Under the pieces are notes generated by a model. That model was given only the letters and a program-made list of their open reading frames with translations. It was not told where the DNA came from and made no database searches. From contig CM067358.1 in the NCBI GenBank assembly GCA_034190875.2, positions 52,886,137-52,950,136 of the forward strand: a stretch of 64,000 bases of DNA, in the 5' to 3' direction. The stretch comes from Urechis unicinctus (Eukaryota > Annelida > Polychaeta > Xenopneusta > Urechidae). The number at the start of each line of letters is the position of its first letter. Within the stretch, counting starts at the first letter, position 1. Shown here in pieces: positions 57,146-64,000 of the stretch. The position numbers and the translations under genes are program-made.

Positions 57146-58402
57146 TGCAAGACCTGGGCAATCAAAAGTTCACTTCAATATAAAGCAATCGAAAAAGCTC
57201 AAATAACTGCACATGCCTGATTAATAACCATTCTAGAGCTTGGTTTGAAATGGCTAATGAAAAGCCACATAAAAAGCTCAAATTAAAGTCTGTCACTAAC
57301 GGCATGTACCTGGATGGGTATAGCTGTATTACAATTGTTCACGCTCAGCAAATTACCTACACCAGGGTTGACAACCAAACACAGCATCATATGACCACAC
57401 TGTGTCAGGTCATGGAAAACCCATTGACCAAAGGCACTTATAAGACTATAGTCAAACCTGGTTTAACAGCAACCTATGTCCCACCTCACAGTGGATCCAT
57501 ATGGATTCTGTTAGCCCCCCTGTGTCGGAGTTGCAGGATAATACAATCTAGTCTGAGCAAGTAGAAATCCTTGTACTCCCACACAAACCGATGGAGCACA
57601 CCTAGCAGGTTGACTAAGAAATTTTTACTAAAAGTTGCAAGTGATCAAGTTAACATTTATATCCGGTATGGTGAATATAATGAAACAGTCAAAAAGATGT
57701 GATTGTGTGTTGGTTAAATCCATTTTCTTCACCATGACGGGGTTTATAGCGGACCATATGTAAAACAGCCTATCAAAGTATCACAGGCAAGGGGTAAGGA
57801 CTATCATTGGATCAAGCTGCATTCGCATCAGGTTCTGAAGGCAATTAACCATTTCAATTCAGTAAACAGTGTTAACTAGTGCCAAAAATGACGCCATATA
57901 TGGTAACTTCCGTCTCTTTGGATTTGTGTTATTTTTGAGCTATGCAGAGTCCTTGGCCCTTGGCTTGTGCCTAGACTAGAGGCACTATAGCCCCGGTCGG
58001 TAATAAATATATACATAAATACGATGTCCTGCAAGGCTAAAGCCACGACTAGTTTACTACTGCTGGTACTACGCTCCCAATGCTTTATCCATTAATGATA
58101 TATACTGACTACGTGAGTTCCGCCATCTTGGATCACTAAAACGGAAATCAGTGGTCTAGGAAGCGCTATTCGATTTTGACAGCTGTAAATTTAGGTGGAG
58201 GTTGTGATGCCTCTGATCTCGGTTGTGTCGCCGTTTGGAAGCTGTCGATAGCTTTTATCATGTAGAAAGTCAATGCGACGAGGCTGGCCTCGCGGACATG
58301 ATTTGTTATAATCATAATAAACTGCTCAAATACGACCACAAGCCGTAACCTGGTAGTAGCAGGTAGTGATAACACATTAGCAGATAGCAAGTAGTGGTAA
58401 CC
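57146..58402. other. Interval upstream of the VWA5A-like gene
   Basis: An acceptor-like GATTGCCCAG ends at 57151 on the minus strand, so a noncoding first exon of the VWA5A-like gene should lie to the right. The plus-strand frame of 104 codons at 57250-57564 lacks motifs and is not called. Confidence 0.5.
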
Positions 58403-58496
58403 TAGGCAAAGAAACTCCGCCTCCGACAGCGCCGCGCTTTTTACTACCTCAGGTGGCATCAGATCATCAAAACACCAGGGGAGAGTGCCTTGCCTA
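58403..58496. mobile_element. 94-bp MITE copy with TAGGCAA termini
   Basis: Starts TAGGCAAAGAAACTCCGCCT, ends GAGTGCCTTGCCTA, and shares GGCATCAGATCATCAAAACA internally with the element at 43446-43544. Flanks differ from that copy, so the shared ends are the real termini. Its own target duplication is not clear (GTGGTAACC versus GTCACTGGC). Confidence 0.75.
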
Positions 58497-59179
58497 GTCA
58501 CTGGCCAGTGGACTGAGCGGTAACCATGCACGCCACTGGGTATATATCAGTATATATGGATTATGGGTTAATCACGATGATTATGAAATGTCAAAAAATC
58601 CATTAGTCACATTCAATATAATACCTATAGAATAGATGAATTTCCGTGACTATGTTATTCTTACTATCTGTTGCATGTGCCAACAATCAACAAACTTCTC
58701 TTCAAGCAACGACCCAGACACGTGCTGAGCTTGCAATATCCCACTGTTTACATATACAAACTATAGTACAGACCGCTAAAACAAAACTCAACAATCCAAT
58801 TTGTCAAAACTTTCCAACACTGGATCACATTGAAGCGTGTGAAGTTTTCCTTATACATGGATCCTTTGATCGAATATATTCAATTCAGGTGAACATAAGC
58901 AGAAAATATTTGCATGATTAACCGTTGTGGAATCCCTTTGTGGCGAAGGAAAGGTAAGGGGTTTCATACGGTGCAGGGTTTCAAGAGAGATTTCTTACAA
59001 TCAATACCTTTTATATGATTGAAAGATAAATAATATTAATAATGTTTATGTTTGTAATGACCAGTTAAAAACAATCACATCAGAAGTTCTATGGGTTAGT
59101 CGACTATACTCCCGGGCTATACTCTCAAATTCTGGGAATCGGTCAACCTTTCGAATTATGCGACTTGTACTCAGTTACA
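58497..59179. other. TRDMT1 upstream region
   Basis: No coding signal supported. The promoter shared or facing the divergent VWA5A-like gene should lie between 57.2 and 59.2 kb, but no clear core motif is seen. Confidence 0.45.
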
Positions 59180-62100
59180 ATGGCAGCGGCCGAGATGAAT
59201 CAAGTCGTGCCTCTTAAGGTTTTAGAGTTATATAGTGGAATCGGAGGCATGCATTTTGCACTTGAGGGTAAAACAAGTTGCATAATTTAGTGGTCAATAT
59301 ATCTATACGTGTAAATGTCCACGAAAATATCGTCACATATCGCAACTGAGTGAGCGATAAATGGAGAAGAAAAAACTACCATGACGTTTTACCAGATTTG
59401 GCTAGTTACAAGCAGTGTCTGAGCAGCGCTAGAAACTCAGCGGGATGTTTGATAGGCAAAAGCTATCGTTTTGGACTTTTGATGGCCCAAAATATTATTG
59501 ATTCGCTCCAACCTCATAGATGATTGGCTTTGTGGTGCGCGATTGTTTCGTACACAGGCGGTTTGTACACAGGTCATTTCGTACACAGATGGGGTTGTTT
59601 CGTACTCGTCACTGGGAGTCGTTCCGTCCTGTATTGAATAGTGGTTTAGGTCATTTCTAATTATGTGGATTAATCGTACACAGGTCATTTCGTACACAGA
59701 TGTAGCCGTGCACGACTCGTGCGCGGCTAACACAGATGGGGTTGTTTCGTACTCGTCACTGGGAGTCGTTCCGTCCTGTATTGAATAGTGGGTTAGGTCA
59801 TTTCTAGTTATGTGGATTAATCGTGAGTTATCCAGACGGTTCAAATTATTACTAATCGTATTTTTGAAGCTAAACTCGTAACAAACCCTTAGAAGGATAA
59901 GGATACTTTTTTATACATGGGTACTAACCTAAGCATGACACTCAGAACAACCGAAACAATCGATCTGCTGTGTATGAAACAACTTAATGAAGTGTGTGTG
60001 CGAAAAAACCAGTGTACCAAATGACCTGTAGTCGGCTTTATAATATCTACGATGGTCAAAACTACGAAAATTCCGCAGGTAATAAAGATCCACCTGCCCC
60101 AGTAATTCACACCTGCCAAAATATTTTTCAGATGGCCAAACATAAACTGTGTATGCAAAGTGCATTTGTACATAATAATTCTAACATAACACATTGACAG
60201 ATCCAAATTATTTGGTTTCGATGTCGATATTGGGCTAACTGTCTTCCGCTGTAATTGCAAGTATCACCTTTACACCTTATTGGTTGCACGGAAGCCACAA
60301 CACAGTTTATGTGCGCGTGGCACTCTTTTGTTAATGACATGGTAAATAATAGCTGATAACGAAGATCAAAGACAATTTTAATAATCAGAAACGATCTTGA
60401 GAGTGACAGCTGTTATCTCAGCAATATAAAATCAGCCTTGGCTTACAAGCAGTACAAACCGGCAGATTTGGTTTTAAGCTCAACAATCATGGCTCACCAG
60501 TATTTGGAAGGAATGCCAAACGTAGCAAGAAAGAGGTGTATAGAAAAACTGAAACTATTTGGACTCAAAGAAGATAGTTGTCCTTGTAAAATTCCAGCTG
60601 GAAGTTGGTTACAAGAGCCAAGAGTGGCTGCATATGACTTGGGACGATTTGTACCAGTACCTTATCAACACTCCAGGTAATAAAGGTAGCTGGTTAATTT
60701 TAATTGAAAGCAAATAACTGTGTTATATTAATTCAATAGATAAAGCTGGATGTTCCTCAAAAGAAACATCCTCAGGTAAATGTTCATTTCAACTAAATAC
60801 CATTTAGGTATTTTCAACAAGGAAAGCATGAAAAATTTGCTCTGGAGGCCTATAATTACCTCACAAGTGGCTGGGTCCACATCAGAACACCATCAAATAG
60901 CTTTCTAACGAAAACTGAGGTGAAGCCATCCCAGCGGATAAATGATTCTCCCGATAATCCATGGGTTGCCATTGGCAGAGGGTACCAAAGGTGGGCTGGT
61001 ATTGCAAGTTTTGCAAGAAATAAATATTGAGCTTACCTTTCTATTAATATGGTTTATAAGACTCTCTGTTTATAAACTTATTTGGAAGTCTTTCTTGTGT
61101 TTGAATGTGTATACAAGGTGATGATTAGCTTGGACTGATATATGGTGAATAAGATGGGTGAATAAAATTTGTGATATAATTTCATAAGCTTGTTCATGGT
61201 GCAAAATGCATAATGATATGTGAAATCAAATGCAAATACTGGATGAAGAGAAATGTGAAATATCTCAGTGAATAATCTTTAAGTTTGGCATGGACGATAA
61301 GAAACACTGGGTCATTTCATTAATGCTATATTGCAATTGTGTAATTAAAACAAAATGAAAAACAGTGCAGTAAATGTGAGACTACTACATAATATCTAAA
61401 TTCAACAGAGAAACCTTACTATTTCAGTCAATGTCTTGTTCAATAATGCTACCGCCTGACTACAAGCCGGCATGCTGGTGCAAGCCATTCTCTTGTACAA
61501 TTTGAGCAGTTGAAGCTTAAGCTCTCTTAGACTTTTATACAAATGAGACCAAGGAGTGCATGCAACAAACACTTTGGCTGTGCTTCTTATAGTTTCTGTA
61601 AGTTTGTGCCCTTGCCTTCAAGTCTTTGGGTTGGTCGATGAATAACAGTCCACAATTGAAGTGAGTTGCGGGTACAATTTTTCGAGGGCCTGTCTTCGTA
61701 TTAGGGCCTGTGTATTTGCAAAAATGAATTCATATTTAGTAAAAATCAGTATTAACAATTAAGTATTGCCCTACAGAAATACCCCTCATAAATGTAAAAT
61801 CTACCAGTGATGAATGATGACCACGAACCAAGTTCTGTCTTGGTTAGGTTGATTAACAGCAATGATCCACTTTTCCCTTCTCTCTGAGTCTTTGGGGAAC
61901 TTCATTCTTTCATCATGTTGTGGTTGGAACTACCTAATGTACAGAAGCATTTAGGCATGTTTTTTTTTTCACATTCATAACCGCAAGCTTAACCGATGTT
62001 GATATTGCCATGTGAAATTAACCCTATTCACATTGATTGTTTTCACTCCGCTGCACGTTGCTAGAGTCGCCGGGATTCTGGTAGATGAGAGTTTCTCAGA

Positions 62101-63929
62101 TGACCAAGTTCGGCAATGGGCCATAGGTTTAATTAATTTTACGCTTTTATCTGGGCTCAGCGAAACGTCAGATACAGATATGTTATGAAATAATCACTGT
62201 TTATTTTTCTTGTTTGACTCATAATCCAAAACATTTATGTACAGGGCTACAAATTGATACTACAAAACTGGCAAACTGAAAAACCTCATGTAAGGCTTCT
62301 ATAGCATTGATATACATGATAAGGACTTGCATCTGGTATCTGGAAATGTTTCTAACTGACAAATCCTCAGTTTGTTTAAACCTAAGCCTTTTACTCAGTA
62401 ATCATGCAAATTTGACATAACACACATAATGTTACACAGTATCAAGGTATTAGCAGTATGACTTGGATCACAATTCCTTTATAATTCCAATCCATATTTA
62501 ATGAACACGAACAAGTTGTCCAATGTTCAGTTAACAATTGATTACCTTGTATATTGAAATTGTAATGACATCACTATATTGTTTTGTGTTCTGCCACAGA
62601 ATCTGGACTCCAGTTTGAAGTCATTGCTGCGATAGACATCAACACCGTAACTAATGATATTTACAGACATAACTTTCCTCAGACCAGGCTTATTAATAAA
62701 GGAATTGAGGCAAGTATAAAAGGGACTTTTTGTGAAATAAAACACTTGGACCTTTGTATTTATATCCTAAAATTCTGTGTTGTTTCTTACATTTGTGTCT
62801 GATAGACAGTGAAATTGAAAGAATTCAACAAGCTAGCTCCGGATATGATTTTAATGAGTCCACCTTGTCAGCCATTTGCCCGAGTAGGAATGCAAAAAGA
62901 TGTGGAAGATCCGCGAACCAAATCATTCCTCCATCTTCTCAGCATCATAAGCCGGTCAGTCAAATAATCTTTATCTTAAGATTGCAAGTTTATTTAGTAT
63001 TTGTATATTTGGTTGCATGTCAGCGTTATACAGTTTTGAAATTTTTATGACTAGTACACTGGGAAAGAGTGAATCTTTTTCATCAGATATTACATTTACT
63101 ATTAATGGTAATCTATGTACATTCTACCTGTATTTTTGTTCAGATTAGATAAACCAGTGTCATACATCTTGGTGGAAAATGTAAAAGGCTTTGACACATC
63201 TGAGGCTCACACACAGCTTCTACAAACATTGAAGGCTGATTACAATATACAGGTATGGAATTTGTCTTTCATTGACATTTTTCTTGAGACTTTATTGCAC
63301 ATTGATCTGGCAACATCACTTCAAGATATGACTTGCTACAGAAATGTTCATTTGGTTTCTTTCACAGGAGTTTTTGTTGAGTCCGCTGCAGTGTGGTGTT
63401 CCAAATTCGCGGTTACGCTACTACATGCTGGCAAAAAGAAAGCCGTGTGCATTTGCATTCCCATGTCAAGATGAGGTCATTGTTGTTGGTTTGTCATAAA
63501 GTACTGTGCCCATTACCAAGATTAATGTAATTAATTTTTTTATTTCTACATTGATGTTCAGATTTGGACAGAATTTCCTCAGAATGTTCAGCACCTTTTG
63601 ACGGATGTAGAGCTGAGCGAGAAAGACAGTTCAGTTTTAGAGCCTGCTGAAGTGCCTGTCAATACTGCAGATCACACATTTGCAGACAAGGAAGAAAAAA
63701 TTAAAGACAATGGAACTGATAACTGCTGTGATTCTAGAGACTTAAATGAGTGTGATATGCCTCTGTACCGAAAATATAGTTCAATATGTCATCCTCTAAG
63801 AGAATATCTTGAGAATGGCCCTCCTGAAAGCTTAATACCATTTATGGTCCCTGAGAAGTTTTTCCATCGCTTCTGGGTGATGGATATTGTTAAACCGGAT
63901 ATGAAAAACTGCTGTTGTTTTACAAAGAG
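59180..63929 (+). CDS. TRDMT1: tRNA (cytosine-38-C5)-methyltransferase, 5' part (DNMT2)
   Basis: Six exons lie in the window: 59180-59267, 62600-62709, 62806-62954, 63144-63252, 63368-63475 and 63562-63929. They encode about the first 310 residues; the gene runs off the right edge. Methyltransferase motif I is [15 protein letters not shown], motif II has [18 protein letters not shown], motif IV is [14 protein letters not shown] with the catalytic cysteine near residue 87, motif VI is [13 protein letters not shown], and motif VIII is [16 protein letters not shown]. The sequence breaks off at CCCFTKR, just before the conserved GYG expected in the next exon. DNMT2 enzymes methylate C38 of tRNA-Asp and a few other tRNAs, using S-adenosylmethionine, in cytoplasm and nucleus. 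Intron 1 (3.3 kb) contains a nested gene. Intron 2 has a GC donor (ATTGAG|GCAAGTA). Confidence 0.97.
59564..59822. repeat. Local tandem duplication of a GTACGAAA-type repeat in TRDMT1 intron 1
   Basis: About 110 bp (59564-59672), beginning GTACACAGGTCATTTCGTAC and ending ATGTGGATTAATC, is repeated at 59674-59822 with only a few differences. The second copy is longer because it carries a 36-bp insertion. Related words occur at 23520-23655 and 59985-60030. Confidence 0.9.
59694..59738. repeat. 27-bp palindrome flanked by 9-bp direct repeats
   Basis: ACACAGATG occurs at 59694-59702 and 59730-59738. Between them is a palindrome with arms TAGCCGTGCACGA and TCGTGCGCGGCTA around one central C, mismatched at a single pair. 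The paired tandem copy at 59564-59672 has one ACACAGATG and no palindrome, so this is a datable insertion with a target-site duplication. Confidence 0.85.
60425..60431 (+). promoter_or_regulatory. TATA box of the nested gene
   Basis: TATAAAA lies 64 bp upstream of the chosen ATG at 60489. A start of transcription about 30 bp downstream would exclude the earlier in-frame ATG at 60438 and favour 60489. Confidence 0.5.
60489..61030 (+). CDS. Small two-exon gene nested in TRDMT1 intron 1 (N-terminal part of a SWIM/YqaJ-type family?)
   Basis: Exon 60489-60676 joins exon 60808-61030 through a GT-AG intron to give 136 residues: [20 protein letters not shown] at the start, [18 protein letters not shown] and [17 protein letters not shown] later, ending at TGA 61028-61030. 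The words YL-x-R-x-R-x-EKL, LEAYNY-x-x-SGWV and SQR(I/L)N-x-x-PWVA match, from memory, the N-terminal part of a large multicopy invertebrate family. Full members of that family continue into a SWIM zinc finger (CxCxxC) and a YqaJ-like nuclease. That finger is missing: after WVAIG the reading turns to [17 protein letters not shown] and stops. It may be a truncated copy, or more exons may follow (CAAAG|GTGGGC offers a donor at about 60990). Same strand as the host gene. Confidence 0.5.
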
Positions 63930-64000
63930 GTAATCTTTATATTGTATAATATATGTAGGCTACTTTGGTTTCTGCAATATTTGAATTTAATTTGACGTGC

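Noticed and set aside
60438-60488. Upstream ATG as the start of the nested gene
   Set aside because: It lies only 7 bp from the TATAAAA box, hence upstream of the expected transcription start. The 60489 ATG fits the family N-terminus better.

Overview
This is a piece of an animal nuclear genome, most probably a mollusc or another spiralian. Genes are split by many GT-AG introns, intergenic DNA is rich in simple repeats, and every recognisable protein is an animal orthologue. At least one tRNA-headed SINE carries a body ending in a GACGTCAAACCCCAA-like motif, which I associate with mollusc SINEs. The species assignment is inference. There are no bacterial features.

Layout. Bases 1-6000 hold no clear gene: minisatellites, a SINE-like fragment, a diverged LTR copy and a GA tract. 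A 3.6 kb exon of an unrecognised proline-rich protein is on the minus strand at 6050-9614. Bases 9.6-17.7 kb are again repeat-rich, dominated by a 37-bp satellite around 13-14 kb. From 17.7 kb the window becomes gene-dense. MOB3 (minus, 17.7-21.4 kb) lies head to head with RUNDC1 (plus, 22.9-29.5 kb) across a candidate shared promoter with a full CRE site. A CYP2-clan cytochrome P450 (minus, 32.2-34.8 kb) has a degenerate minisatellite in its upstream region. Bases 35.4-43.4 kb are gene-poor, with a possible LTR remnant, a large (TA)n palindrome and a foldback hairpin. A tetraspanin (plus, 44.0-46.0 kb) follows, then a Ulp1/SENP-type cysteine peptidase (minus, 47.7-49.7 kb) and a VWA5A-like VIT-VWA protein ending in Tudor-like modules (minus, 50.1-57.1 kb). 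The 5' part of TRDMT1/DNMT2 (plus, 59.2 kb to the right edge) completes the window; a small two-exon gene is nested in its first intron.

I assembled exons by hand from splice sites, reading phase and remembered family sequences. Coding lengths close exactly for MOB3 (217 aa), P450 (519 aa), tetraspanin (278 aa) and the VWA5A-like gene (792 aa). RUNDC1 closes to 567 aa only after allowing for one surplus base in exon 14. The genes are unrelated housekeeping, signalling, detoxification and RNA-modification genes, and I see no operon-like functional cluster.

The most interesting points are three GC-AG introns with the same gcaagt donor in three genes; the C-terminal Tudor-like extension on the VIT-VWA protein; the RUNDC1 frame break; the TATA-driven gene nested in TRDMT1; a 27-bp palindrome flanked by 9-bp direct repeats; and a satellite whose units fall into two linked sequence types.
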